Shown here: positions 53,987 through 63,614 of the stretch, piece after piece | Layout of the letters: every line of letters begins with the position of its first letter | Position numbering within the stretch: the first letter of the stretch is position 1 | From: Mucilaginibacter corticis | GTDB lineage: Bacteria > Bacteroidota > Bacteroidia > Sphingobacteriales > Sphingobacteriaceae | DNA: 64,000 bases | Assembly (NCBI RefSeq): GCF_007558865.1 | Contig: NZ_VLPK01000001.1 | Coordinates: 1,178,001 to 1,242,000 of the forward strand | Direction: 5' to 3' | Notes under the pieces: generated by a model | The model's database searches: none | What the model saw: the letters and a program-made list of their open reading frames with translations, nothing else | What the model was told of the DNA's origin: nothing | Program-made: the position numbers and the translations under genes

Positions 53987-55282
53987 ATGAAATCAATTAT
54001 GAAAATCAATAAGTGGTCGGCAGTAGCTTTATTACCACTTCTTTTAGCGGCTTGTAAAAAAAGCAATAATCCGCCTACTACGTTACCTGAGCAGGCAACA
54101 ATAACCGTCGAAAATGTTTTGCAATCACAACCGTTGGTTGAATCGGGCACCTTCCAGGGTACAGGCACTCCTGCATTGATCCTGCCGGGACAGACCACAA
54201 CTATCCAGTTTTCTGCTGCAAAAGGTGAGGCAATAACATTCGCTACCATGTACGGCTGGTCAAATGATCTGTTCTTTGCACCGGCCAATCCGGGAATACA
54301 GGTTTATGATGCCAGTGGTAACCCTATTGAAGGCGACGTATCTTCACAGGTTAAGCTATGGGATAACGGCACCCGGATCAATCAAAAACCCGGTGCTACA
54401 GTTAACCACCCCGGCATAGCGGATAACAAAAACATTACCGAAGTTGTTGGCACCGACGCGCAGGGTAACGCTTACCTGCCCGCATCTAAATTGGTAAAAG
54501 CTACTTTAAAGTATAACGGCAACTCTGTGTTTACACTTACGCTTACAAATATTTCGGGCGGTACGGCAAATGAAACCCCGTTAAGCCCCGGCGTATGGGC
54601 CATTTCTTATATTGTAGGCGGCACACTCCAAAATGCGGCACCACTTTATACCAACGGCCAGTCTACCGCAAATGGCTTGACCAAGATTGCCGAAATGGGG
54701 GATAACAGTACATTAAGTTCTTATGTGAAATCAATTACAGGGATCTTCACACCGCTTTCACCGGTATTGGTAGTTGTTTATAATGGCATAGACAACCCTA
54801 TTTTTAAGAATGGCGAGCTTGACCGTGGGCAGGGTCTGAAACCATTGGCACAGCAAGGGAATGCCGATACCCTGGCCGCGTATTTAAAAGGCAAACCGGG
54901 TATTAAAGCAGTTTATGTTTTGCCGGCGCCGACTACCAAAGTTTTATTGCCAAAAATCGGGGCGCAGACTGGTGGTATTGTTTCGCAACAATTAACAGTA
55001 GCCAAAGGCGACAGGATAGCGGTTGCTACGATGTACGGATTCTCAAACGACTGGTTCTTTGCATCTGCGGATAATGGCGTTGATGCCGCGACAAAAGGCG
55101 ATATCTCTGCAACTGTTAAATTATATGATGATGGTACTGCTATTAATCAGTTCCCTGGTGCAGGTATTACCCAGTTTAACCTGGCCGGAACCCCGTTAAA
55201 AACAAGTCAACCGATAGCGCTTGTGCCAAACCCCAACCCGTTCACTACGTTGCCAAATATTATAAAAGTAACATTGAAGTAG
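53987..55282 (+). CDS. lipoprotein with two spondin_N domains
   Basis: 431 aa from ATG 53987 (ATG 53999 also possible). Lipobox LLLAAC after INKWSAVALLPLL. Two Spondin_N repeats: the first ATITVENVLQSQPLVESGTF with GEAITFATMYGWSNDLFFAP, the second in the C-terminal half with RIAVATMYGFSNDWFFASAD, each followed by a DDGTAINQFPG/DNGTRINQKPG turn. Such proteins are surface-exposed in Bacteroidota with no assigned role. Single gene. Confidence 0.87.
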   Translation: MKSIMKINKWSAVALLPLLLAACKKSNNPPTTLPEQATITVENVLQSQPLVESGTFQGTGTPALILPGQTTTIQFSAAKGEAITFATMYGWSNDLFFAPANPGIQVYDASGNPIEGDVSSQVKLWDNGTRINQKPGATVNHPGIADNKNITEVVGTDAQGNAYLPASKLVKATLKYNGNSVFTLTLTNISGGTANETPLSPGVWAISYIVGGTLQNAAPLYTNGQSTANGLTKIAEMGDNSTLSSYVKSITGIFTPLSPVLVVVYNGIDNPIFKNGELDRGQGLKPLAQQGNADTLAAYLKGKPGIKAVYVLPAPTTKVLLPKIGAQTGGIVSQQLTVAKGDRIAVATMYGFSNDWFFASADNGVDAATKGDISATVKLYDDGTAINQFPGAGITQFNLAGTPLKTSQPIALVPNPNPFTTLPNIIKVTLK

Positions 55283-55295
55283 AAGCTGTAAAGTA

Positions 55296-55333
55296 AAATA
55301 AATGGGCGGCATTATGCCGCCCATTTATTTTTT
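55296..55333. terminator. bidirectional terminator after the spondin gene
   Basis: AAATAAATGGGCGGC (55296-55310) pairs with GCCGCCCATTTATTT (55316-55330) over the whole arm around a 5-nt loop, then TTT. Confidence 0.85.
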
Positions 55334-55396
55334 GAATTGAGCCGCTCAACAAAACAGATTGAGCTTTACAACACAACGCCGCCTGCTGCCTTGCCA

Positions 55397-55404
55397 TACC
55401 TTTG
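55397..55404 (+). promoter_or_regulatory. -7 box for the SDR gene
   Basis: TACCTTTG, a perfect TAnnTTTG, 24 bp before the SDR ATG. Confidence 0.55.
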
Positions 55405-55428
55405 TCTTAACAAAAAAATAAAAAGACA

Positions 55429-56307
55429 ATGACAAAAGTATGGTTTATAACAGGCAGCTCCCGCGGATTAGGGCGCAGCCTTACAGAAGCGGTTTTAGCA
55501 TCAGGCGATAAAGTAGCCGCTACTGCCCGCAATACAGATGCACTGGCCGACCTGGTTGAGAAATATCCACTACAAATATTCCCGGTTCAATTAGATGTTA
55601 CCGATTATAATGAGGTCCGCAAAGCAGTAGCCGATACGGTTGCCCACTTCGGACGAATAGACGTTTTGGTAAATAATGCCGGCTTTGGTATCATCGGCGC
55701 AGCCGAGGCTTACAGCGAAGAACAGGTACGCAGCCAGTTGGAAACCAATTTGTACGCCCCTATTGAAATAACACGCGCCGTATTGCCATACATGCGCAAA
55801 CAACGCTCGGGCCGCATTTTGCAGATCAGTTCGATAGGCGGCCGTGTAGGTAATGCGGGGTTGACCATGTACCAGGCAGCCAAATTTGGTTTAGGCGGAT
55901 TTAGCGAAGCTTTGGCTAAAGAAGTAGCCCCGCTGGGTATTTATGTAACCTGCGTTGAGCCGGGTGGTTTCCGTACCGATTGGGCCGGTGCTTCCATGAC
56001 CTACGCACCCACTATCGAAGGGTATGAAGATACCGTAGGCATGCGGACTGATTTCTTTAAAAGCGGAAAGTTTGTCCCGGTAGGTGATCCGGAGAAAGCA
56101 GCTAAAGCTATGGTAGACCTGGCTGAAAACCCTGAGCCACCGGTACATTTGGTATTGGGCAGCGAGGCCATTAACCTATTAAAGCATGCCGACGAAGCAA
56201 GGCAAGCCGAATTGGAAAAATGGCTGCCGGTTAGCTTATCTACAGATCATGATGAATCTGAGAACTTTCTGAACAGCGATTTTGGTAAGACCTATTTAAA
56301 AAGATAA
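55429..56307 (+). CDS. short-chain dehydrogenase/reductase
   Basis: 292 aa classical SDR. Cofactor motif TGSSRGLGRSL (8-18), NNAG at VLVNNAGFG, catalytic Ser in QISSIGGRVG and Tyr-Lys in MYQAAKFGLGG. Longer than average because of a C-terminal extension. NADP preference is suggested by the Arg after the glycine motif. The substrate is unknown. The AraC regulator gene follows 17 bp later in the same orientation, a probable operon. Confidence 0.92.
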   Translation: MTKVWFITGSSRGLGRSLTEAVLASGDKVAATARNTDALADLVEKYPLQIFPVQLDVTDYNEVRKAVADTVAHFGRIDVLVNNAGFGIIGAAEAYSEEQVRSQLETNLYAPIEITRAVLPYMRKQRSGRILQISSIGGRVGNAGLTMYQAAKFGLGGFSEALAKEVAPLGIYVTCVEPGGFRTDWAGASMTYAPTIEGYEDTVGMRTDFFKSGKFVPVGDPEKAAKAMVDLAENPEPPVHLVLGSEAINLLKHADEARQAELEKWLPVSLSTDHDESENFLNSDFGKTYLKR

Positions 56308-56324
56308 GTAAATTAGCTTTATCA

Positions 56325-57128
56325 ATGGCCGATAAACAAGATATCAGATCGCAACGGATCCTTTACTCCTGCTACGCCCACGTAAGCAGGGAAGGCGAGC
56401 AATTTATACCCGAACATGTGTTTGGGTATATCTTGTCCGGCAACCAGGTTATGTATGTTGGCGATAAGACGTATCACTTTAAGGCGGGCGATTTCAGGTT
56501 TTTTAAAAAGAACCAGCTTTGCAAATTTATAAAGCAGCCCCCGCCGGGTGGCGAGTTTATTTCTTTATCCACCCGTTTAGATAGAGAAACACTGTGGGCC
56601 ATGAGCGAAGAGCTTAACCTGCATGCCGACGCGCCTTATACCGGCGATGGTATTTTATTGCTTGAGCCTAATGATCTGTTAAAAAATTATGTTGCCTCGT
56701 TAAAGCCGTACCTCAATGCTACTTCTGATATAGACAAGGCGCTTACCGAATTAAAGATCAAAGAAGTGATCATGTTATTACTTCAAACCAATCCCGAGCT
56801 TAAAAATGTACTGTTTGATTTTGCCGAACCGGGCAAGATAGACCTGGAGGCTTATATGAACGAGAACTACAAATACAACGTAAGCATCAGCCGGTTTGCC
56901 TACCTGACGGGTAGGAGCCTGGCAACCTTTAAACGTGATTTTGAGCGGATCTTTCACACTTCGCCCAATCGCTGGCTACAGCAAAAACGGCTGACTGACG
57001 CGCATTTTCTCATCAAAGAAAAAGGCTGGCGGTCTTCAGATGTTTATATGGAAGTTGGCTTTAAAGATTTTTCGCATTTCTCGTTCGCTTTCAAGAAAGC
57101 TTACGGGGTTTCGCCATCTCAGGTGTAA
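56325..57128 (+). CDS. AraC-family transcriptional regulator
   Basis: 267 aa. An N-terminal cupin-like sensor (about 15-110, HVFGYILSGNQVMYVGDKTY), then the two AraC helix-turn-helix motifs at the C-terminus: SISRFAYLTGRSLATFKRDF and SSDVYMEVGFKDFSHFSFAF, ending AYGVSPSQV. It probably controls the preceding SDR gene. The effector is unknown. Confidence 0.91.
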   Translation: MADKQDIRSQRILYSCYAHVSREGEQFIPEHVFGYILSGNQVMYVGDKTYHFKAGDFRFFKKNQLCKFIKQPPPGGEFISLSTRLDRETLWAMSEELNLHADAPYTGDGILLLEPNDLLKNYVASLKPYLNATSDIDKALTELKIKEVIMLLLQTNPELKNVLFDFAEPGKIDLEAYMNENYKYNVSISRFAYLTGRSLATFKRDFERIFHTSPNRWLQQKRLTDAHFLIKEKGWRSSDVYMEVGFKDFSHFSFAFKKAYGVSPSQV

Positions 57129-57139
57129 TGATTTCCAAG

Positions 57140-57218
57140 TTGTCATCCTGAGCATAGCGAAGGATCTGCCAAGCGGCGATTGCATGGTTTGCAGATGCTT
57201 CGTCCCTCAGCATGACAA
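57140..57218. repeat. palindromic intergenic repeat (REP-like)
   Basis: Left arm TTGTCATCCTGAGC...GAAGGATCTGC (57140-57169) and right arm GCAGATGCTTCGTCCCTCAG then CATGACAA (57191-57218) are imperfect reverse complements around a 21-nt centre. It lies between converging genes. A decayed relative is at 16966. It differs in sequence from the G-run element at 39052 and 47659. Confidence 0.8.
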
Positions 57219-57223
57219 GTTAT

Positions 57224-57862
57224 TTACCCCTCCAACAAAAACACAAACAACTCTTTAGGTCCGTGCGCGCCTAATACCAGCGTTTTTTCAATATCAGCAG
57301 TGCGGCTTGGGCCTGTAATATTGGTGATCATGGATGGGATATTTGCGCCATACTTTTTCTTGATCAGCGCAAAGCCGTCTTTCAGATCAGCAACCAATTG
57401 CGAGGTATAGGCCAGCACAATATGTACGCCAGGATAAATACTTAACCTGCGGCCCGCAGCTCCGGCGTTTGACAGCATAATGCTGCCATTGCGTGCAATC
57501 AAAGCTTCGCATAAGGTGAAGCCAACCTCGGCTTGTTCAAAATCTTTGTCGGTTTCAAAGTAAGGGTATTCGTAACGGGCCAAGATCTCCTGCAGCGCAG
57601 GTTCCCAGCAATAGATCTTATGCCAGTCGCGCTGTTCGGCTAATTCTAATAAGGTTTCGATAAATTGTACTTCATCTTCGCAAAAGGCAAATTGCCCCTG
57701 TACGGTCATAAACTCCTCGGCAAATGTCAGGTCGAGATGTTCAATCACCGGAGGGTATAGCGGCAGGTTCTCCAGATTAGGGTATGGGTTATCCCTTTTC
57801 TCAAGCAATGCCTGTCGTATCTTTTTAAGCAGCTTTTCTTTTGATGTAGTGTTATCTTTCAT
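57224..57862 (-). CDS. LUD-domain (LutC/YkgG-like) protein
   Basis: 212 aa of the LutC family (DUF162): DLTFAEEFMTVQGQFAFCED, then CEALIARNGSIMLSNAGAAG and HIVLAYTSQLVADLKDGF, SMITNITGPSRTADIEKTLV, ending LGAHGPKELFVFLLEG. LutC works with LutA/LutB in L-lactate oxidation in other bacteria, but here it follows ftsH and no lutAB is present, the arrangement common in Bacteroidota. It lies after ftsH, separated by its terminator. Confidence 0.9.
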   Translation of the reverse strand: MKDNTTSKEKLLKKIRQALLEKRDNPYPNLENLPLYPPVIEHLDLTFAEEFMTVQGQFAFCEDEVQFIETLLELAEQRDWHKIYCWEPALQEILARYEYPYFETDKDFEQAEVGFTLCEALIARNGSIMLSNAGAAGRRLSIYPGVHIVLAYTSQLVADLKDGFALIKKKYGANIPSMITNITGPSRTADIEKTLVLGAHGPKELFVFLLEG

Positions 57863-57923
57863 TCAGTCCTAAGTCTTGAGTCGGAAGTCTTAAGTCAACT
57901 ATTTTCAACAATAATAAATAAAA

Positions 57924-57965
57924 AAGTCCGAAGCCTTAAATCAATTGATTTAAGGCTTCGGACTT
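57924..57965 (-). terminator. strong terminator of ftsH
   Basis: A perfect 42-nt palindrome with 21-bp arms (AAGTCCGAAGCCTTAAATC...), 18 bp beyond the ftsH stop. On the minus strand it continues TTTATTTATTATT. Upstream of the LUD start there are additional short AAGTC repeats (57864-57898). Confidence 0.85.
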
Positions 57966-57982
57966 AATAGTAATACTAAATA

Positions 57983-60094
57983 TTATTCGCCAGACTGGGC
58001 TTCGGTTTCTTCTGGGTTTCTTTCAAAAGTACCTGAATGATCAACCACCCCTTCATGTGCTATTCCTTGCGCCGCAGGTTCTTGGTTTGAGTCATCAATA
58101 CCGTTTACAAATTCATCGTAAGTGGTGCGGTGTTCAAACGGACGTTTACCCAGGATCTCTTCCAGATCTGATTGGAACAGGATCTCTTTTTCCAGCAACT
58201 TGTCTGCCAGTTTGATCAGGCCTTCGCGTTTATCTAACAACAGTTGTTTGGTACGGGCATAAACCTGGTTTATCTGGTTACGCACTTCGTTATCTATCAG
58301 CTCTGATGTTTTTTCAGAATATGGTTTGTTAAACTGGTATTCGCCTTGCGTATCGTTGAAGGATACGTTACCAACTTTATCATTCATACCATAAATGGTA
58401 ACCATGGCGTATGATAGTTTAGTGATACGCTCCAAATCATTTTGTGCGCCGGTAGAGATCTTACCAAAAGTGATATCCTCTGCAACGCGGCCACCCATGG
58501 TCATACACATACCATCTTCTAACTGCTCGATGGTATATAAGAACTGCTCTTTAGGCAGGTATTGCGCGTAACCCAACGCGGCAACACCACGCGGAACGAT
58601 AGATACCTTAACCAAAGGATCAGCATGTTCCAGGAACCAGCCCGCAATGGCGTGGCCTGCTTCGTGATACGCAACAATGCGTTTTTCTTCCGGTGATATG
58701 ATTTTATTCTTTTTCTCTAAACCGCCAATTACACGGTCAATAGCATCCTGGAAATCCTGCATGTCAACAGCTTCTTTGTTACGGCGGGCAGCTATTAGAG
58801 CGGCCTCGTTACAAACGTTGGCTATTTCTGCACCGGCAAAACCCGGAGTTTGTGCCGATAATTTTTTAGCGTCAACACCATCAGCCAGTTTAACCGGTTT
58901 AAGGTGAACCTTGAAGATCTGCTCACGGCCAATCAGGTCGGGTTTGTCGATAGATACCTGCCTGTCAAAACGTCCGGGGCGTAATAAAGCCGAGTCCAGT
59001 ACGTCAGGGCGGTTGGTAGCGGCAAGGATAATGATACCAGAGTCGGTACCGAAACCATCCATCTCAACCAATAACTGGTTCAGCGTGTTTTCGCGCTCAT
59101 CATTACCGCCAACAATATTATTTTTACCACGGGCACGGCCAATGGCATCGATCTCGTCAATAAATATGATACATGGCGCTTTGTCTTTTGCCTGGCGGAA
59201 CAAGTCACGTACACGTGAAGCGCCCACACCTACAAACATCTCCACAAAGTCAGATCCTGACAGGGAGAAAAAAGGCACCTGCGCCTCGCCGGCAACGGCT
59301 TTGGCCAATAAGGTTTTACCGGTACCCGGCGAACCTACTAATAAAGCGCCCTTAGGTATTTTACCACCCAGGTTAGTATATTTTTTAGGGTTTTTAAGGA
59401 AATCAACAATTTCCATTACCTCCTGTTTTGCTTCTTCAAGGCCGGCAACGTCATTAAAGGTTACAGATACCTGTGCTTCCTTATCGAACAAAGTAGCCTT
59501 TGATTTGCCGATGTTAAAGATCTGGCCACCCGGGCCGCCACCGCCGCCACCGCTCATGCGGCGCATAATAAACATCAGTACAGCTGCAAATAATACGATC
59601 ATGATCACGCTTTGCACCAATCCGTTTGACAGCAGGCTGTCATGCGGTACATATTTGATGCTGGCCTTTTTTGCATCAGGCACATCTTTTTGCGCAGCGT
59701 CTATTGATTGCTTTAAGCTCTCGTACGAAGCATCGGTAAAAGTAAACTGCGGGTCGTTAGTTGTTACACCAAATGAATGCTGTGTTTTATTTACTTCTGC
59801 GTATTGCGGTTTCCTTAAACTGTCTTTTTTAATGTGAACTTCGGCAACCACATAGTCGCCGCTTTTGTAGGCCTCAACATAATCCACGTCGCCCGGCTTA
59901 AGCATTTCTGTTTCAAAACGCTTAAAATCAATCAGTGTGCCGCCACTACCGCCAGAAAAATAGGCTACGCCTAAAAAAGTAGCTATCGCAACGGCGTATA
60001 ACCACATAAAGTTAAATTTAGGAGGTTTAGGGGCTATGCGTTTATTAGGTATTTTGCGTATTGGCTTTGGCTTCTGCAATTTTTTATCTTCCAT
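57983..60094 (-). CDS. ftsH: ATP-dependent zinc metalloprotease FtsH
   Basis: 703 aa membrane AAA+ protease for membrane-protein quality control. Cytosolic N-terminal basic stretch, helix 1 [18 protein letters not shown] (about 28-45), periplasmic domain, helix 2 [19 protein letters not shown], a Gly-rich linker [10 protein letters not shown], Walker A GSPGTGKT, Walker [35 protein letters not shown], zinc motif HEAGH. The C-terminus is acidic. Typical length. It is upstream of the LUD gene and downstream of rsfS. Confidence 0.97.
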   Translation of the reverse strand: MEDKKLQKPKPIRKIPNKRIAPKPPKFNFMWLYAVAIATFLGVAYFSGGSGGTLIDFKRFETEMLKPGDVDYVEAYKSGDYVVAEVHIKKDSLRKPQYAEVNKTQHSFGVTTNDPQFTFTDASYESLKQSIDAAQKDVPDAKKASIKYVPHDSLLSNGLVQSVIMIVLFAAVLMFIMRRMSGGGGGGPGGQIFNIGKSKATLFDKEAQVSVTFNDVAGLEEAKQEVMEIVDFLKNPKKYTNLGGKIPKGALLVGSPGTGKTLLAKAVAGEAQVPFFSLSGSDFVEMFVGVGASRVRDLFRQAKDKAPCIIFIDEIDAIGRARGKNNIVGGNDERENTLNQLLVEMDGFGTDSGIIILAATNRPDVLDSALLRPGRFDRQVSIDKPDLIGREQIFKVHLKPVKLADGVDAKKLSAQTPGFAGAEIANVCNEAALIAARRNKEAVDMQDFQDAIDRVIGGLEKKNKIISPEEKRIVAYHEAGHAIAGWFLEHADPLVKVSIVPRGVAALGYAQYLPKEQFLYTIEQLEDGMCMTMGGRVAEDITFGKISTGAQNDLERITKLSYAMVTIYGMNDKVGNVSFNDTQGEYQFNKPYSEKTSELIDNEVRNQINQVYARTKQLLLDKREGLIKLADKLLEKEILFQSDLEEILGKRPFEHRTTYDEFVNGIDDSNQEPAAQGIAHEGVVDHSGTFERNPEETEAQSGE

Positions 60095-60146
60095 TTTTAT
60101 TTAAATCTCACTTATAATTAATCATTATAAGTTTTAAGGTGCATGA

Positions 60147-60524
60147 TTAGGCGCTTTTATAACTTTTTACTTCGGCATCGCCCCATAGGTCTTCTACGCC
60201 ATAATACTCACGCTTATCCGTACGGAATACGTGTACAACAACATTTATATAATCCAGCAATATCCACTCGCCGTACTCAAGCCCCTCTTTGCGCCAGGGG
60301 TCCTGCTTTAAGGCTTTGTAAATTTCTTCTTCGATACTATTGGCAATTGCTTTAACTTGTGTGGCTGAGTCGGCATGACATACTACAAAATAATCTGTCA
60401 CCGAACTGTTTATATTACGGAGGTCTAACCTGACAATATCGTTTCCTTTTTTTTCCTGTATGCCATGAATGGCTAATTCAGAAATGTAATCCGATTCACT
60501 TATCGTTTTATTTTTTACCATCAA
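60147..60524 (-). CDS. rsfS: ribosome silencing factor RsfS
   Basis: 125 aa. It binds uL14 and blocks subunit joining in slow growth. IQEKKGNDIVRLDLRNINSS, VTDYFVVCHADSATQVKAIA and EYGEWILLDYINVVVHVFRT, REYYGVEDLWGDAE are the DUF143 signatures. Divergent from birA with about 45 bp between starts. It precedes ftsH on the same strand, 52 bp away. Confidence 0.95.
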   Translation of the reverse strand: MMVKNKTISESDYISELAIHGIQEKKGNDIVRLDLRNINSSVTDYFVVCHADSATQVKAIANSIEEEIYKALKQDPWRKEGLEYGEWILLDYINVVVHVFRTDKREYYGVEDLWGDAEVKSYKSA

Positions 60525-60531
60525 AAAGAAT

Positions 60532-60539
60532 TAGTTTTG
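60532..60539 (+). promoter_or_regulatory. -7 box for birA
   Basis: TAGTTTTG, a perfect TAnnTTTG, ends 30 bp before the TTG start at 60570. It overlaps the other possible TTG start at 60537, which excludes that start. Confidence 0.55.
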
Positions 60540-60569
60540 AACGTTTTTGGTTTTAGCATTATTATAACA

Positions 60570-61349
60570 TTGCAAAATAACATATTTTCAGGATTATTTG
60601 TTGGACAAAATTTACTGTCACTAAAAGAAGTTGACTCAACTAACAATTTCCTTAAAAACTTATTGACAAATTCCAAGCCAGTGCCTGAAGGAACGGTCAT
60701 TATGGCAGAAACGCAGTTTGCCGGCCGGGGGCAGCAAAACAATAAATGGCATGCCGAACCAGGCAAAAACCTAACATTCAGCATATTATTAAAACCCACT
60801 TTTTTGTCTGTTACCGAACAGTTTGATCTTACCCGCGCTGTAAGTTTGGGCGTTTATGATACACTGTGTCCGATATTGGGCAGTGCGCTTAAAATAAAAT
60901 GGCCTAATGACATTTATTATGGCGATAAAAAACTGGGCGGTATGCTGATAGAGAATATATTGCAGGGCAACCAGATAAAAAGTGCCATAATTGGCATAGG
61001 GTTAAACATTAACCAGGACGTTTTCCCTGATGAGGCCAGTAATGCGACATCTGTTAAGCAGATATTGCATAAGGATTACGATTTACGGCTTATTTTAGCA
61101 GAAATTTGCAACAATGTTGAAGCATATTACCTTAGTTTAAAAGCGGGTAAGATAAATGATGTAAGGAATGCTTATTTAAACCGACTATACTGGTTTAATG
61201 AACAAAAGCGTTTTAAGGCAGGCGATGATGTGTTTGAAGGCATCATCACCGGCGTAAAAGACAACGGTTTGTTGGTGGTACAACAAAACGATAACGAGAA
61301 CACATATAATCTTAAAGAGATAGAATTTTTAAACAACATCAAACCATGA
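60570..61349 (+). CDS. birA: biotin-[acetyl-CoA-carboxylase] ligase
   Basis: 259 aa from TTG 60570 (LQNNIFSGLFVGQNLLSLKE, the family-like beginning). It attaches biotin to carboxylases. The catalytic domain has EVDSTNNFLKNLL, GRGQQNNKWHAEPGKNL (biotin/ATP site), IKWPNDIYYGDKKLGGMLIE and IGIGLNINQD, with a C-terminal SH3-like domain (FKAGDDVFEGIITGVKDNGL). It lacks the N-terminal DNA-binding domain of E. coli BirA, so it is not a repressor. Its last 4 bp overlap the next start. Confidence 0.93.
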   Translation: MQNNIFSGLFVGQNLLSLKEVDSTNNFLKNLLTNSKPVPEGTVIMAETQFAGRGQQNNKWHAEPGKNLTFSILLKPTFLSVTEQFDLTRAVSLGVYDTLCPILGSALKIKWPNDIYYGDKKLGGMLIENILQGNQIKSAIIGIGLNINQDVFPDEASNATSVKQILHKDYDLRLILAEICNNVEAYYLSLKAGKINDVRNAYLNRLYWFNEQKRFKAGDDVFEGIITGVKDNGLLVVQQNDNENTYNLKEIEFLNNIKP

Positions 61350-61801
61350 AAAAACTATTTGCAATAATTGCAGCAGTATTAATAAGCGCCGGCGCCTACG
61401 CGCAGATTGAGCATCCGGTAACCTGGGCCTACGCCGCAAAAAAAACAAGCGCTACAGAGGCTACCTTATTATTAAAAGCCACTATACAACCCGGCTGGCA
61501 CATTTATTCACTAAATGTAAAAGAGGGTGGCCCGATAAAGACTGCATTCACATTTGCGAAATCTAAAGATTATGAATTGGTTGGTAAACCGGTTGAACCA
61601 AAGCCTGTAACCAAATATGAAGAATCCTTTAAAATGGATGTAAGCTATTTTGAAAAGGAAGTTATATTTCAGCAAAAGATAAAATTAAAGCCCGGCGCAA
61701 AACTAACAGCAATTAAGGGCCAGTTGGAATACATGACCTGTAATGATAAAAAATGCCTTCCGCCGGAGGATGTTGATTTTTCTATCCCGGTTGGTAAATA
61801 A
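61346..61801 (+). CDS. DsbD alpha-domain-like periplasmic protein
   Basis: 151 aa with a signal peptide (KKLFAIIAAVLISAGAYAQ). It is an immunoglobulin-like DsbD N-terminal domain: IQPGWHIYSLNVKEGGPIKT, and near the C-terminus MTCNDKKCLPPEDVDFSI, where the two cysteines (TCNDKKC) are the redox pair that passes electrons to substrates. It is encoded separately from, and 8 bp before, the DsbD-like gene, so together they make a complete system. It overlaps birA by 4 bp. Confidence 0.9.
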   Translation: MKKLFAIIAAVLISAGAYAQIEHPVTWAYAAKKTSATEATLLLKATIQPGWHIYSLNVKEGGPIKTAFTFAKSKDYELVGKPVEPKPVTKYEESFKMDVSYFEKEVIFQQKIKLKPGAKLTAIKGQLEYMTCNDKKCLPPEDVDFSIPVGK

Positions 61802-61809
61802 TACAGTAT

Positions 61810-63534
61810 ATGATACCAGCCATCAAAAGCATTCCTGTTAAACAATTATTGGGTGTTTTATTTTTTGCCGCAGTGTTTTTTGTGGCAGGTACAAATACCG
61901 TAAAAGCCCAAACCGCAGATACCAGCGGCGTTACTTTTACCAGCATCCCCACTGCGGCCGATAGCATTGCATCGGCAAAAAAGGCGCAGCAAACTACCGT
62001 CGCGAAAGCAAAAACAACTATATCCGCGCCTGCGACAGAAAAACCAAAAACGCTTTGGCAGATCTTTATCGAAGGCTTTTTAGGCGGATTTGCAGCTGTG
62101 ATCATGCCCTGTATTTATCCCTTGCTGCCATTAACCGTAAGCTTTTTTACAAAAAAATCAGGGTCGCGGGCAAAAGGTGTGGGGCAATCGTTGCTATATG
62201 GCTTATCTATTATCATTATATATGTTGGCTTAGGGGTAATTATATCGGCGGTTTTTGGGTCAGACGCGCTTAACTCATTGGCCACTAACGGCATCTTCAA
62301 TATATTTTTCTTTTTATTGCTGGTGGTGTTCGGCATCTCCTTTTTGGGTGCGTTCGAAATCACGCTGCCAAGTTCGCTGGGTAATAAGCTTGACGCAAAT
62401 GCCGATAAAGGCGGCGTTGCGGGTATCTTTTTTATGGCCGCTACCCTGGTTGTAGTTTCCTTTTCATGTACAGGGCCAATTATCGGTACCCTGCTTGTTG
62501 AAGCAGCCTCAAAAGGCGACAGGCTGGGCCCGGCTATAGGCATGCTTGGCTTCTCGTCAGCATTGGCATTGCCGTTTACGGCATTCGCTTTATTTCCTTC
62601 TGCATTAAAATCATTGCCGAAATCGGGCGGCTGGTTAAATACCGTAAAAGTTGTTTTAGGTTTTTTAGAGATCGGTTTCGCATTGAAATTTCTTTCGAAT
62701 GTTGATCTGGCCTATCACTGGAACTGGTTTGACCGCGAAGTCTTTTTATCGCTTTGGATAGCATTAGGATTTTTATTGGGCCTTTATCTTTTAGGCAAGA
62801 TCAGGTTTTCGCATGACAGCGAAACTGATCATGTTTCTATCCCAAGGTTCTTTTTCTCTGTTATTGTATTCGCATTTGTTGTTTATATGATCCCGGGATT
62901 ATGGGGAGCGCCATTAAAATCCATCAGCGCGTTTTTACCCCCTATGGCTACGCAGGATTTTGACCTTTCGCAAATACCGGGTGGTGGAAGTTCAAATGCT
63001 GCTCCTGCCAAACAATCAACTTTGGTAAAAAAATATGAGGCTAATTACACACGTATAAAAACACGTGGTTTAGATGCATGGTATGATTATGATCAGGCCC
63101 TGCAGGTGTCAAAAGATCTGCATAAGCCTATAATGATCGACTTTACCGGCTTTAACTGTGTTAATTGCCGTAAAATGGAAGCCGATGTCTGGACAGATCC
63201 ACGCGTGTTCAATCATTTAAAAAACGACTTTGTATTGCTGCAACTGGTGGTTGACGATAAAGCGGCGTTAGAACCTGCCGAGCAATTTACATCAACCTAT
63301 AGCGGTAAAAAAATAACTAACCTTGGCGGTAAATGGAGCGATCTGGAAGCTTCGAGATTTAATGCCAATTCACAGCCGTTTTACGTTTTGCTTGACAGCG
63401 ATGGAAACATGCTTACTGACAAAAATGGTAAAACTATAGCCCCCTCACCGGCTGATTATGACGTGAATAGCTATTTAAAATTTTTAGAAAGCGGAATTAC
63501 AGCATATCAAAGTACACAACAAGGCAAAAAATAA
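61810..63534 (+). CDS. dsbD: DsbD-type thiol:disulfide interchange protein (transmembrane and C-terminal domains)
   Basis: 574 aa. Signal/helix to about 38, a linker, eight transmembrane helices from about 80 to 380 with the two redox cysteines in AVIMPCIYPLLPLT and VSFSCTGPIIGTLL, and a C-terminal thioredoxin domain with CVNC in FTGFNCVNCRKME (about 450). It moves electrons from cytoplasmic thioredoxin to periplasmic partners including the upstream alpha-domain protein. The normal N-terminal alpha domain is missing here because it is a separate gene. Confidence 0.93.
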   Translation: MIPAIKSIPVKQLLGVLFFAAVFFVAGTNTVKAQTADTSGVTFTSIPTAADSIASAKKAQQTTVAKAKTTISAPATEKPKTLWQIFIEGFLGGFAAVIMPCIYPLLPLTVSFFTKKSGSRAKGVGQSLLYGLSIIIIYVGLGVIISAVFGSDALNSLATNGIFNIFFFLLLVVFGISFLGAFEITLPSSLGNKLDANADKGGVAGIFFMAATLVVVSFSCTGPIIGTLLVEAASKGDRLGPAIGMLGFSSALALPFTAFALFPSALKSLPKSGGWLNTVKVVLGFLEIGFALKFLSNVDLAYHWNWFDREVFLSLWIALGFLLGLYLLGKIRFSHDSETDHVSIPRFFFSVIVFAFVVYMIPGLWGAPLKSISAFLPPMATQDFDLSQIPGGGSSNAAPAKQSTLVKKYEANYTRIKTRGLDAWYDYDQALQVSKDLHKPIMIDFTGFNCVNCRKMEADVWTDPRVFNHLKNDFVLLQLVVDDKAALEPAEQFTSTYSGKKITNLGGKWSDLEASRFNANSQPFYVLLDSDGNMLTDKNGKTIAPSPADYDVNSYLKFLESGITAYQSTQQGKK

Positions 63535-63536
63535 TG

Positions 63537-63544
63537 TAAATTTG
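63537..63544 (+). promoter_or_regulatory. -7 box for pfkA
   Basis: TAAATTTG, a perfect TAnnTTTG, 70 bp before the ATG and starting 2 bp after the dsbD stop. Confidence 0.55.
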
Positions 63545-63614
63545 CGGCAAAATCGGCAGGCTGGTCAAGTAAGCCTGCTGAATTAAGACTAAAACTCTCT
63601 GCCCAAATATTATA

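Noticed and set aside
58911..59837. Long open frame (308 codons) on the plus strand
   Set aside because: It lies wholly antisense to ftsH, whose motifs are unmistakable; its Ser/Pro-rich translation mirrors the complementary codons.
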